64,000 bases of DNA from a virus: the IMG/VR virus record IMGVR_UViG_3300024350_000252, positions 174,048-238,047 of that record, one strand, 5' to 3'. This document shows, one piece after another, positions 21,401-27,971 of this stretch. The notes under the pieces are model-generated. The model made no database searches. It saw only the letters and a program-made list of their open reading frames with translations, and was not told the DNA's origin. The translations under genes and the position numbers were made by a program. Position 1 is the first letter of the stretch; each line of letters starts with the position of its first letter.

Positions 21401-21964
21401 GCCACTGTGGTGTTTACAGGTACATCATATTATACTATTGGCACTAACTTTGTGTCAACTTCTGCGGTCAACAGCGGACAGACAGTGACATTGGCTGTGT
21501 CATCTCCTAGCGGTAACACATCAGTCGTTTATGTTACTTCTGCGAGCTGGGAAGCTACTGGTGCTACGATCGGTACTTCTGTAGCTGCTACTGAAACTAA
21601 ATTCCCAGCAGGTACGGCGGTATCATCGGTGAGCACATTACAAACATTTAACAGTGTTACTTATTATTCTGTAACATTTACTCAGAGTTCAAATACGGCA
21701 ATCAATGCTGCCGCAACAATTACATTGAGCTTTGGTAATCCAGCTTTTGCTCAGCCAGGAGAAAAAGTATTTTCATTCATTGCTTCTCCGGGTACATCGG
21801 ATAGTTTGGATCTAAGCAGCTTAAAAGAATTGACTGTGACTGCTCTAGGTGGTCGAGGTACATATCCAAACGGTCCAGACGTTTTGGCTATCAACGTTTA
21901 TAAAACATCAGGAACGGCCGTTACTGCTAACTTGATTCTTCGTTGGTCTGAAGCACAAGCCTAA
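15446..21964 (+). CDS. Giant tail-fibre/virion structural protein, 2172 aa
   Basis: Complete gene; a purine-rich but weak ribosome site precedes the ATG. The N-terminal third has two copies of a Tyr-Asp-x-x-x-Cys-x-x-Asp...Tyr-Gly-Gly-Asn-Glu module (about nt 15727-15800 and 16115-16205), related to the first giant protein. The middle has four tandem FN(V/I)TR modules. A Trp-Tyr-rich conserved region (about nt 19000-20700, with Pro-Asp-Ser-Phe-Phe-Val-His-Arg-Pro-Phe-Asp-Gly-Gly and Ser-Trp-Tyr-Gly-Ala-Gly-Phe-Ile-Asp-Trp) is typical of cyanophage virion proteins. The end has four SW repeats. Likely a baseplate-attached long fibre or whisker; the exact position in the virion is unknown. Confidence 0.78.
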   Translation: MAKKKIDNYVFRPGIGYNSYLYPNAYASLNNNLNFIQAEVTAYLDYKIAQDTAVNLLPNAVALLTNNRLWLANEITAYIAYNVSQGTPGFTGRTYDAAKCTSDVSKVITAYINDLRYGGNENTITAISYYWVGSVPQIAGTRFLEIAGYTYLKSLIANYVFTRTAPPTVYQSGTGLTQNTSGSNAESSAVTKMNVLTQNTIDVITSGLGSLPATQLKTATFANYTYDSQLCIRDLNFVLNAYLHDIRYGGNEQTVYVVGFYWNGTVAQVNGSRQPEIQAHTYVYQLIANYIIKNLQTPTPYQGIVPQVIVPSLTYESAAGAQVTYLGSTLVSVIANGLSSLPSIIPATNGQLKIQGNYTLSDFLLITNTTTNTIIYNFTNPANGGVIVTNSSEFSDPMVNSGGNFPDNPITDSDFPQFRQITDTVTFIEFISDTSSMSSTDSLQIFVEVPELTVRPYDFGTDAIERMRVATPQSMLDADFEYGLQPTKWQAIAMARGYPSIYEIPGTDQNLISIITDASTGTSGVGGSLITVTTASNHGFSTGQPITVRGLDPSVFGFARAEGSYIITAVPTTKSFSYYAKAKVGTVASTSLLTTYTSVRQGGFFTGAEIGTPSFTVLSNGSTGTVTTVFATNSGSNRFAFTTAGAPSIGAPISGTGIPTGSQITSIVGSGGVIVTPILTSDYLAGVSEIDVASTANILIGEAVNNGVGTAIFVTAINNNTLTFSAPFQAPLIGNTVTYSTVSGTNIVGTGNGATFNVTRNSTVDYTVAVNAAGTGYAVGDTIKILGSNVGGVTPVHDFYVTVSGLSGSGILTVNITGGVANPIDNQTISADNTVYTTASTGTNAVFSVTRGVSAYTVNITNGGSGYSINETFTILGTAFTFGATTANDVTITVVDVSASYTGVSGTVSPAGGNGATFNVTRVNAVYTLVTLVNPGTNYSLGDTITILGTDLGGTTTTNDLTISVSGIGVTGNVASFTFSGTAGGTGAVATISVSGTANSITTYSAVSGTNVESQGSLASFNITRQTSLYSSVTLATNGIGYATGNRILILGTALGGASPANDLVITVGSVNGVGVISTVSYDTGQAAAGGTTFALYSTITFSDVTSQAVPASTSINYAALATIRVDFANYHGFVPGSSIIVAVTSDNGVNNHNLAGGSYFITQVPTATSIQFFARAAGTITGTILGRVYARPDSFFVHRPFDGGVQLGTSGPQHGAQAIRQSKKYIRYQSGKGIMYTTGALFAPSYTLQSATASPNVEVGTILTFTTDDTDHGLQINGRIRISGITTPGYDGDYDVYNIVNERTFQVVSLYRLGSQTAQLGNDAVVSVLNWQGAAVRAGTFDDQNGIFWEYDGANLWAVQRSATKQLAGTVAAIPNSNLITGTNTRFRDQLKAGDTLVIRGMTHVVTSVVDQTTMYVTPDYRGVNNVSGAKICAVTEKRVPQYQWNIDRLDGRGPSGYKLDITKMQMIGLQWSWYGAGFIDWMLRGSNGNFIFCHRMRNSNVNYEAYMRTGNMPVRYEVQNYTKNAALAADMTATQNTIVLDDATTFPTFGTVYIDNELMYYSGKTNNTLTGVTRQAQLNNFTAGAARSYTAGPSTTHSTRTGVVLVSNTVTPQISHWGSAMITDGRFDEDRGYLFSYTSSGTSISTTKVTAFLIRLAPSVSNAVVGDLGDRELINRAQLLLQEISITTEANASGGVVIEGILNPQNYPTNPGDITWGGLSGLSQGGQPSFAQIAPGGSVNWNGGATTTTATITVINPITTTVTVPTGTAFNRSSGTSFFYVTKTSWDTAGAFNGINISDGKFTTTGTKVSSVTASPAPQATTLPLVVGSATIAFSQSNNQNVQYFTQTSWQNLNAKVGYSVYTLDNSFPSGTTITQIQGPFNFSGINYYQVTFSQLSQQQKNQGSTVQFQFGGTVNAGTQTLYFTQSSWAARPIDTTTGQTTNSIYFTNGTTISTIGSLDTFAGSGFFPVTFSTGTLTSVAGAATVVFTGTSYYTIGTNFVSTSAVNSGQTVTLAVSSPSGNTSVVYVTSASWEATGATIGTSVAATETKFPAGTAVSSVSTLQTFNSVTYYSVTFTQSSNTAINAAATITLSFGNPAFAQPGEKVFSFIASPGTSDSLDLSSLKELTVTALGGRGTYPNGPDVLAINVYKTSGTAVTANLILRWSEAQA
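17690..18650 (+). repeat. Four tandem FN(V/I)TR modules inside the 2172-aa protein
   Basis: Modules open near nt 17698, 17970, 18183 and 18490. Each has a Phe-(Asn/Ser)-(Val/Ile)-Thr-Arg strand, a Gly-Tyr turn and an Ile-Leu-Gly-(Thr/Ser) strand, usually ending Asn-Asp-(Leu/Val)-(Thr/Val)-Ile. Unit length varies from about 70 to 105 residues because of linkers. The nucleotide sequence has diverged, so this is protein-level repetition. Confidence 0.8.
20780..21740 (+). repeat. Four C-terminal 'SW' repeats inside the 2172-aa protein
   Basis: Each repeat starts (Tyr/Phe)-(Val/Phe)-Thr-x-x-Ser-Trp and continues with a Gly-Thr-x-(Ile/Val)-(Ser/Thr) strand and a Tyr-(Tyr/Phe)-x-Val-Thr-Phe strand. 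Openings lie near nt 20788, 20981, 21218 and 21529. They form the distal part of the protein before a globular end of about 65 residues. This suggests a beaded fibre. Confidence 0.75.
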
Positions 21965-21990
21965 ATCATTGTATCACTGAACTGGTCATC

Positions 21991-21998
21991 GATAATTA
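21991..21998 (+). promoter_or_regulatory. Late-promoter variant (GATAATTA) 5 nt before hldE
   Basis: TAATTA, one mismatch from TAAATA, ends exactly 5 nt before the hldE ATG, the spacing seen at nine perfect TAAATA cores in this window. There is no ribosome site. GATAAT could also be a -10 element, but its -35 (TTGTAT, 16 nt upstream) is poor. Confidence 0.45.
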
Positions 21999-22003
21999 CT
22001 AGC

Positions 22004-23278
22004 ATGATACTAGTAATCGGTGATCTAATCTTAGACGTTTTCCAAAAAGGCAAAAGCCGCAGACTCAGCCCCGAAGCTCCTGTGCCTGTAATAACAGGTA
22101 TGTCGAGAAAAATCTATCCGGGAGGTGCTGCTAATTTAGCACTCAATCTAGCCGACATGGGAATAATAACTACAATCCGTGGACAGCTAGGTCGTGATGA
22201 AGAAGCTTATATATTAGACAATATGATCACACAGCATCCAAATATCAGATCCGCTATAGGATTTCAAGATGATGCTAACACTACTGTAAAAACTAGGATA
22301 ATTGCTAATGGACAGCAGATAGCTAGATTAGACGTAGACGGTATCTATTATCCAATTTCTATATTAGAAGTTTTTGAAAGAGAAGAAATAGAATTTGATA
22401 TAGTTGTAGTCAGCGATTATGATAAAGGTGTTATAGGAGATCTTTCTCAAGAACTTAAAATTTTAAAAGATCGAGGTATACGCACACTCATAGATCCTAA
22501 GAAAGATTTTGATCATTACAAAAATGCTTGGTTGATAAAACCTAATCTAAAAGAGTTTTTTGATTTTGTAGGACCAGCAGAAGATCCAGATCATATGTAT
22601 GATCTAGGTAGTAAAGCTCTTAGAAAATATAATATAGAATATATGTTAGTGACATTAGGTCATCAAGGTATGGCACTGATATCACAACGAGAAATACAAC
22701 ATTTTCCTGCTCTTGAGTGCGATGTTTATGATATCACTGGCGCTGGTGATTCTGCCCTAGCAGGATTAGTCTATGGACTTAATAAAGGAAAGTCTTTAAT
22801 AGACAGTATAGAATTAGCGCAAAAAGCTGCTAGCGTAGCCATTTCACATCATGGTGTTTATAGAGTAACTGAAAAAGAATTAAAAAATAAAACAGTATTT
22901 GCTAATGGTGTCTTCGATATACTACATGCTGGGCATATAAAATTGTTAGAACAAGCACGTAGATTAGGTGATCGATTAATAGTTGGTATCAATTCAGATA
23001 CCAGTGTTAAAAAATTAAAAGGCGATAACCGTCCAATCAACGACGAAAAAACAAGAGCACATACATTAAAACAATTTAGTTGTGTAGATGATGTGATTGT
23101 TTTTGACGAAGATACTCCTTATGACTTGATAAAAAAATTAAAACCTGATATAATAGTCAAGGGAGGCGATTATACTGTAGACCAGGTAGTAGGAAAAGAA
23201 TTGGTAGATGAAGTAGTGATAATACCTCTCGAAGAAGGATACAGTACTACTAAAATAATAGGAAATATAAATGGATAG
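22004..23278 (+). CDS. hldE: Bifunctional heptose-7-phosphate kinase / heptose-1-phosphate adenylyltransferase (HldE-like)
   Basis: 424 aa against about 477 in E. coli, with both domains present. Residues 1-290 are a PfkB/ribokinase-type kinase with Gly-Gly-Ala-Ala-Asn at 40-44 and the Gly-Ala-Gly-Asp catalytic motif at 246-249. Residues 295-424 are a cytidylyltransferase-type domain with Phe-Asp-Ile-Leu-His-Ala-Gly-His (HxGH, 308-311) and a Gly-Gly-Asp-Tyr near 387. The enzyme makes ADP-D-glycero-beta-D-manno-heptose from heptose-7-phosphate, with a phosphatase step between its two reactions. The partner isomerase GmhA and phosphatase GmhB are not seen here and may come from the host. It overlaps the cupin gene by 8 nt. 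The coding sequence is more AT-rich than the fibre genes before it. Confidence 0.88.
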   Translation: MILVIGDLILDVFQKGKSRRLSPEAPVPVITGMSRKIYPGGAANLALNLADMGIITTIRGQLGRDEEAYILDNMITQHPNIRSAIGFQDDANTTVKTRIIANGQQIARLDVDGIYYPISILEVFEREEIEFDIVVVSDYDKGVIGDLSQELKILKDRGIRTLIDPKKDFDHYKNAWLIKPNLKEFFDFVGPAEDPDHMYDLGSKALRKYNIEYMLVTLGHQGMALISQREIQHFPALECDVYDITGAGDSALAGLVYGLNKGKSLIDSIELAQKAASVAISHHGVYRVTEKELKNKTVFANGVFDILHAGHIKLLEQARRLGDRLIVGINSDTSVKKLKGDNRPINDEKTRAHTLKQFSCVDDVIVFDEDTPYDLIKKLKPDIIVKGGDYTVDQVVGKELVDEVVIIPLEEGYSTTKIIGNING

Positions 23279-23660
23279 GATCACAGGAAAAGTAGATAAA
23301 GGTTGGGGCATGGAATTGATCTGGGCCTCAAATGATGAATATTGCGGAAAGATATTAGTATTCAATAACGCTGGTTCTAAGTTTTCGATGCATTTCCACA
23401 AAGACAAAGACGAAACTTGGTTTGTCAATCAGGGAAGATTTAAAGTGCGTTGGATAGATACTAAGACAGCAGTTTTATACGAAAAAGAACTTAACGAGGG
23501 AGATGTATGGCATAATCCTAGATTACAACCTCATCAGTTAGAAGCTATGGTTGGCAATTCATCTATCACTGAAGTAAGTACAGCCGACAGTCCAGATGAC
23601 AACTATCGTATTATACCCGGAGACAGTCAAGCTGAAATAATGCCCAAGGAAGAAAAATGA
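23271..23660 (+). CDS. Cupin-fold protein of the heptose cassette
   Basis: 129 aa, a single cupin domain. Motif 1 is Phe-Ser-Met-His-Phe-His-Lys-Asp-Lys-Asp-Glu-Thr-Trp (two His and a Glu as metal ligands, about residues 41-51). Motif 2 is Gly-Asp-Val-Trp-His-Asn-Pro-x6-His. It overlaps hldE by 8 nt and hldD by 4 nt, so the three genes form one translation unit. Similar small cupins are found beside sugar-nucleotide genes and are related to phosphomannose isomerase cupins. A sugar isomerase or epimerase step is plausible but the substrate is unknown. Confidence 0.75.
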   Translation: MDRITGKVDKGWGMELIWASNDEYCGKILVFNNAGSKFSMHFHKDKDETWFVNQGRFKVRWIDTKTAVLYEKELNEGDVWHNPRLQPHQLEAMVGNSSITEVSTADSPDDNYRIIPGDSQAEIMPKEEK

Positions 23661-24523
23661 TCGTAGTTACTGGTGCTGGCGGATTTATCGGATCTAATAT
23701 AGTTCGACGGTTAAACGACCAAGGTCGTGACGATATCATCGTTGTAGATAATGTGATCGATAATCTAAAAGATTGTAAATTCCAAGAACATATTTTGATC
23801 ACGAAATTTTATAGTTTTTTTAAACGCTGGGATCAGGTCGAAATCGTCTATCACGAAGGTGCTGCATCAGATACTACAATACAGATAATGGATGTTTTTT
23901 CTCAGATGAACATCGGTCCTTCTAGATTTCTGCTAGAAAAGAGCAAACATCACGAGTTCTTATTATCAATGGCTTCATCGGCATCTGTTTATGGAAATCA
24001 AAGTAATTTTAAAGAAACAGATGAAATGGATCCTATGTGTCCATATGCTTACAGCAAAGCAGTTATAGATGAAATGATAGACGATGATTTATCTAATGTT
24101 CAGTCATTTAGATATTTTAACGTGTACGGTCCTGCCGAACAGCATAAAAAACATCAGGCTAGCCCAATAACTAAATTTTATCTACAGGCTAAAAAAACAG
24201 GAATGATAGAAATTTTTGAAGGTTCCGAAAATTTCAAAAGAGATTTTGTATGTGTAAATGATTTGATAGATATAAAATTCCGAATGGCAGAAAAGAAAGT
24301 AAAAGGAATTTATAATATCGGTACAGGACAACCAAGATCATTCGCAGAGGTGGCAGAAATAATTGCGAACAAAACTAACGCAGAAATCAAGATCATTCCT
24401 TTCCCTGAAAATCTAAAAAATCAATATCAATCGTATACCTGTGCGGATACAACATTATTGAAATCTGTTATAGGTGAATATCAGTTTACTACTGTCGAAC
24501 AGTACGTTGATAGTCTTGAATAA
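23657..24523 (+). CDS. hldD: ADP-glyceromanno-heptose 6-epimerase (HldD-like)
   Basis: 288 aa, short-chain dehydrogenase/epimerase fold. The NAD(P) loop Gly-Ala-Gly-Gly-Phe-Ile-Gly is at residues 6-12. Catalytic Tyr130-x3-Lys134 and a Ser-Ser-Ala-Ser-Val-Tyr-Gly segment near 107-113 are intact. The Phe-Arg-Tyr-Phe-Asn-Val-Tyr-Gly-Pro, Phe-Glu-Gly-Ser-Glu-Asn-Phe-Lys-Arg-Asp-Phe-Val and Asn-(Ile)-Gly-Thr-Gly motifs match E. coli HldD closely. The enzyme converts ADP-D-glycero- to ADP-L-glycero-D-manno-heptose. With hldE it gives the phage the late steps of ADP-heptose synthesis, and its GT9-like gene could be the consumer. Confidence 0.88.
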   Translation: MIVVTGAGGFIGSNIVRRLNDQGRDDIIVVDNVIDNLKDCKFQEHILITKFYSFFKRWDQVEIVYHEGAASDTTIQIMDVFSQMNIGPSRFLLEKSKHHEFLLSMASSASVYGNQSNFKETDEMDPMCPYAYSKAVIDEMIDDDLSNVQSFRYFNVYGPAEQHKKHQASPITKFYLQAKKTGMIEIFEGSENFKRDFVCVNDLIDIKFRMAEKKVKGIYNIGTGQPRSFAEVAEIIANKTNAEIKIIPFPENLKNQYQSYTCADTTLLKSVIGEYQFTTVEQYVDSLE

Positions 24524-24767
24524 AAAATTCAAGATCTTTCTTTGATTCTATTAATTTGAATTTATAAAGATTGTGGTTTTCAAAACCCATCGGTTCGAAT
24601 GCTAGGTTTCCGGCAGATTGATCTAAGTCTCTAGCACAATCTAAAAATCTTTTGTATAGTTTTAGAAAACTATTTTTTGTTTTTTCTTCAGTCAGTGACT
24701 CTAAAAAATTATCGTATTTTGCGCAGTCATTGACATAGTGTATACTATTTCTTATAGACATAGTCAT
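24489..24767 (-). CDS. Small hypothetical protein, last gene of the minus-strand neck operon
   Basis: 92 aa, mainly helical and charged, starting Met-Thr-Met-Ser-Ile-Arg-Asn-Ser-Ile. Its ATG overlaps the stop of the upstream minus-strand gene by 4 nt (ATGA), which supports it as real. Its 3' end runs 35 nt into the 3' end of hldD on the other strand. No known domain seen. Confidence 0.6.
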   Translation of the reverse strand: MTMSIRNSIHYVNDCAKYDNFLESLTEEKTKNSFLKLYKRFLDCARDLDQSAGNLAFEPMGFENHNLYKFKLIESKKDLEFFIQDYQRTVRQ

Positions 24768-25150
24768 GCTGATTTCTCCATCAACAAAATAGTATCTATC
24801 TTTGTTTGTGTAATCTTGCTAGCTAATGTAGACTTTAAACCGGAATGAAGATTTTTTGGTAATAAGGACATGTTAGCCCAACAAAATGTCTGGTCTGCTT
24901 CTGATATAAATTCTTCTTCTACTAGACAGATATAAGTTGAAAATTCAAAACCTTGATCTTGGCTAAGATACAACTCAATAGGGATCAATCTATAGGCGCT
25001 GCTTTTATACAATGCGATAAGATCTTTTGAATCATCTACAACAGTTGTAGATCTTGAAAATGTTGGCACAGTCCATTTTGAATCATCTAGGATTAACATC
25101 ACTCTAGATGTTTTTTTACTAATAAAAAGTATGCCAGCACGTTTTTGCAT
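24764..25150 (-). CDS. Nudix-like fold protein lacking a recognisable Nudix box
   Basis: 128 aa. The start (Lys-Arg-Ala-Gly-Ile-Leu-Phe-Ile) followed by Arg-Val-Met-Leu-Ile-Leu-Asp-Asp-Ser-Lys-Trp-Thr-Val-Pro, and the end (Phe-Cys-Trp-Ala-Asn-Met-Ser-Leu-Leu-Pro-x-Asn-Leu-His-Ser-Gly-Leu), are laid out like small phage Nudix hydrolases. The metal-binding GX5EX7REUXEEXGU box cannot be found in between. It is either a degenerate, non-catalytic Nudix homologue or an unrelated fold. It starts 11 nt after gp15 in the same operon. Confidence 0.5.
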   Translation of the reverse strand: MQKRAGILFISKKTSRVMLILDDSKWTVPTFSRSTTVVDDSKDLIALYKSSAYRLIPIELYLSQDQGFEFSTYICLVEEEFISEADQTFCWANMSLLPKNLHSGLKSTLASKITQTKIDTILLMEKSA

Positions 25151-25161
25151 ACTATTATGTA

Positions 25162-26616
25162 TCAGGGTTCTAAAATCATTCTCCAGAAACCGGATTGATA
25201 CTCACCTTCGAATGATCTTAGCCACTGTACACCGTCCCACTTGTATTGGATCTTGGTTTTAAGATTTTGTAAGTAACGAATATTTGGATCCTCGGCAGAC
25301 GCAAAGATCACATTCCACCGATTGCCGTTCCACTCTATAATATCGTTGGCATTTGCGACTAAATCTTGATTAGATGTTCCTTTCCAAGCATCAGCACCAT
25401 CAGTATTGATTTCAGATCCTATATCTTCTAGTATAAGATATCTAGTACCTGTTGGAATGTTTGCTTTTCCTTCCCAAAAAGTCAAGGGATTAAATGTTTG
25501 AGGATTGATAATTCCAGTCACATAAGGTATATCAGAATCGTTAGTTGGCAACGTATCCGCAAAGAAGTTGATTACTAGGTAAGTTGGATCAAGCTCGTTG
25601 ATCGTAAATGTACCAACAATTTCATAGCCTGTTTGTTGTAAAAATCTAATTTGGCTGATTCCTGCCTGATATCCGGGATCTCTCTGTAAAATTATTTCCC
25701 AGTTTAATTTTTCACCGCTGTGTACCGGAATGTTTATTAACCCACCTTCGGTAATTTCTGTAGGATCTATTATGCTAAGATAATATTGTCCAGTATCGAC
25801 TCCTGTGACAGCTAGACTAGATAGTAACAATACTTTGAATCTATCAGGAGACAATACTAAACTCTTACCTCCTATATTTGGTTCGTCTGAATTATAAACT
25901 ATATCATTTAAAGTCTTAAGACTACCATCCGAATTCATAACATTCATAACAATACTTTTGACAACGCCTAATTTCTTGACTTTGGCTGGCGGTGAAATAA
26001 ACACAGGCATTTCAAAATCTAATGAACACACATCTATATCCTGTTCCGTGCCTTGAGGTATAGTCCTGCTACTAAAAGAAACATTATTCAGCATCACAGT
26101 GCTCAAACTGGTCCAGTCGATATAGTTGTCTGTGAATTGTACTTCTAGACTAGGGTTGAACAATACTAAAATTTGTTCTAGTATCTGTAGTTTTTGATCA
26201 GTATTACTAGTCCAGATGTCTGCCTTGACAGTCATCTTATATGGAGTAGGCATAAGTCTTTCTACAGTATATCCTCCACCTTGTGCGTTATTGTATTCTA
26301 TAACATTATTTCCGTTTTCATCAGTAACTGTACCGTAATCTCTTTCTCTGATATTAACTTTCGAAACAAAAGATGCATCCGATAATCTTGCTGTGTCTAA
26401 TTCTAATGCGGTGACATAACATGATATTTTAGGTACACTAGGCATCTTATTCTCAGAATTTTCTCTGATAATATTGGCTACCTGTCTGCTTAGATCACCG
26501 TAAGACACTGGTACTTGTTTCAACGTTCCGTCACCGGCTTGATATTTGAAACCGATAAAAATACGCATGAACTGTGTTATGAAACGTCTTATCTGTCCGT
26601 CGTAGAAAAAATCCAT
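25162..26616 (-). CDS. 15: Proximal tail sheath stabiliser (T4 gp15-like), C-terminally extended
   Basis: 484 aa against 272 in T4. The N-terminal 225 residues follow gp15: Phe-Phe-Tyr-Asp-Gly-Gln-Ile-Arg-Arg-Phe at the start, Val-Pro-Val-Ser-Tyr-Gly-Asp, then Pro-Thr-Pro-Tyr-Lys-Met and a Leu-Gln-Ile-Leu-Glu-Gln-Ile-Leu-Val-Leu-Phe-Asn-Pro helix, ending in a Phe-Glu-Met-Pro-Val-Phe-Ile-Ser-Pro-Pro strand. gp15 caps the top of the tail and joins it to the neck. The remaining 250 or so residues are an added beta-rich region with Trp-Asn-Gly-x-Arg-Trp and Trp-Asp-Gly-x-Gln-Trp repeats. It overlaps gp14 by 1 nt. Confidence 0.8.
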   Translation of the reverse strand: MDFFYDGQIRRFITQFMRIFIGFKYQAGDGTLKQVPVSYGDLSRQVANIIRENSENKMPSVPKISCYVTALELDTARLSDASFVSKVNIRERDYGTVTDENGNNVIEYNNAQGGGYTVERLMPTPYKMTVKADIWTSNTDQKLQILEQILVLFNPSLEVQFTDNYIDWTSLSTVMLNNVSFSSRTIPQGTEQDIDVCSLDFEMPVFISPPAKVKKLGVVKSIVMNVMNSDGSLKTLNDIVYNSDEPNIGGKSLVLSPDRFKVLLLSSLAVTGVDTGQYYLSIIDPTEITEGGLINIPVHSGEKLNWEIILQRDPGYQAGISQIRFLQQTGYEIVGTFTINELDPTYLVINFFADTLPTNDSDIPYVTGIINPQTFNPLTFWEGKANIPTGTRYLILEDIGSEINTDGADAWKGTSNQDLVANANDIIEWNGNRWNVIFASAEDPNIRYLQNLKTKIQYKWDGVQWLRSFEGEYQSGFWRMILEP

Positions 26617-27938
26617 TATTCGTCTGCCTTGGGTCTAAGAGCTTTTGACAGGCTCTGTTTTTCTTTGATAGTTTTACCGTTGATCACGGTAGTTTTTTCG
26701 TTATTAATAAATGTACCTTTTTGGTTCAGTCTTACTTTATCGGTATCAGTAGTGTCAGAGAAACCTGTTTCGCTGACGGTCATCCTTACGTTGTCTGAGT
26801 ATCTGACCCAATTTCTTCCATCGTATCTAAACAATCTCTTAGGAAAGTAATCTGTTCGCAAACAATATTGTCCAGGAACAGGATTAGCTGGAAAATAGAT
26901 ACCGCTGGTAAAAGCAGCACCATTGGGCGGCAGTCCTTCCTCGAGGTACTGTTGATATCCTGGAGCTACAGGGTGTGCTACTATCATGCTGGCATCGTCA
27001 TAAGTTTCTGATGCCGGCACTGTAGTAGTATCAACTGTTTGTAGTGCTATCCTTCCTGTCTCTGGATCTACAGGAACAGTATAATATGTAGTAGTATCAT
27101 ACCCGGCTTTAGGTACATCTAGTTCTGCTTGTTCAAGCACGGCTTGAGTTATACCAAGTTCAGTTTTGTAAGTACTAGTCACATCTCTGAGACTGTCTGC
27201 CAGTTTATAATAATTTGTGTTTGGCGGCGCGATATCTGTTACAGGAGCAGTTACGGTATATTTTTTACCATCTGGACCTGTTACAACATCGCCGATCTGA
27301 TAGGTATAACCAGGACGATACACACCTACATCGCTGTCTGTGTCGGCTATACCGTCTAGTATCTGTTTGAATTCTTGGCTGTCTACCAGTGGAGTACATT
27401 TGGCACGATACAAGTGTGGGTACCAAGTTACTGAAAATCCCTGTGCTGCTCTATTAACTTCTTGAATAACATAAAATCTTTTGAGAGCAAACTTAAGATC
27501 GTTAAGAGCATGATAATCTTTAAGGTGTGGCAATTCTAGTACATCGCCTGGCATAATCTTCCTGCCTAATTTTTCCACAGTATCATTGATGTGGAATGTA
27601 ATGAATACCGTGTCGTTTTGTAAAAATAAACCAAATTGACTGAGATTAAAATCTATATCCTGTATATTGTAATGACCTCGCAAAATGTAAACATTAGGGT
27701 CATATTTTCTATCTCTGTTTTCTAAAAACAGCAAATCTTGTATATGCGTTTCAGGAGTAGAAGTTCCTGTATAATTAGGTAAACTAGGGCTGCTTTCCCC
27801 AGGCAATGGATCTCCAGGACCGGCATATTTGTGTACTAGAACATCCGTACCGCCAACTTGGAACATCTCCCAAATATTGCGGTCAAAAAACTTGTAATCG
27901 TTGCCTTTTTCGGGCTTGTATAAACTGAGTCTTGGCAT
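26616..27938 (-). CDS. 14: Neck protein (T4 gp14-like)
   Basis: 440 aa from the ATG at 27938. A longer frame begins at 27980 but would run across the gp13 start on the other strand. The middle shows gp14 features: Leu-Arg-Gly-His-Tyr-Asn-Ile-Gln-Asp-Ile-Asp, Phe-Gly-Leu-Phe-Leu-Gln-Asn-Asp-Thr-Val, Pro-Gly-Asp-Val-Leu-Glu-Leu-Pro-His and Phe-Tyr-Val-Ile-Gln-Glu-Val. T4 gp14 is 256 aa; the extra length is a C-terminal Tyr/Pro-rich part. gp14 forms part of the neck that seals DNA-filled heads before tail joining. Confidence 0.72.
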   Translation of the reverse strand: MPRLSLYKPEKGNDYKFFDRNIWEMFQVGGTDVLVHKYAGPGDPLPGESSPSLPNYTGTSTPETHIQDLLFLENRDRKYDPNVYILRGHYNIQDIDFNLSQFGLFLQNDTVFITFHINDTVEKLGRKIMPGDVLELPHLKDYHALNDLKFALKRFYVIQEVNRAAQGFSVTWYPHLYRAKCTPLVDSQEFKQILDGIADTDSDVGVYRPGYTYQIGDVVTGPDGKKYTVTAPVTDIAPPNTNYYKLADSLRDVTSTYKTELGITQAVLEQAELDVPKAGYDTTTYYTVPVDPETGRIALQTVDTTTVPASETYDDASMIVAHPVAPGYQQYLEEGLPPNGAAFTSGIYFPANPVPGQYCLRTDYFPKRLFRYDGRNWVRYSDNVRMTVSETGFSDTTDTDKVRLNQKGTFINNEKTTVINGKTIKEKQSLSKALRPKADE

Positions 27939-27945
27939 AGTATTA

Positions 27946-27953
27946 TATTTACC
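27946..27953 (-). promoter_or_regulatory. T4-type late promoter (GGTAAATA) for the minus-strand neck operon
   Basis: Read on the minus strand, TAAATA ends 7 nt before the gp14 ATG at 27938. It lies back to back with the plus-strand promoter of gp13, only 5 bases apart, so the two neck operons share one divergent control region of about 20 bp. Confidence 0.55.
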
Positions 27954-27958
27954 GCCAC

Positions 27959-27966
27959 GATAAATA
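27959..27966 (+). promoter_or_regulatory. T4-type late promoter (GATAAATA), 5 nt before gp13
   Basis: TAAATA is followed by ACAGT and then the gp13 ATG. With transcription starting about 6-7 nt after the core, as in T4, the mRNA would begin at or next to the ATG. Confidence 0.65.
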
Positions 27967-27971
27967 ACAGT

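Noticed and set aside
26194-26850. Plus-strand frames opposite gp15 and gp14
   Set aside because: They lie opposite genes with clear homology to T4 neck proteins.
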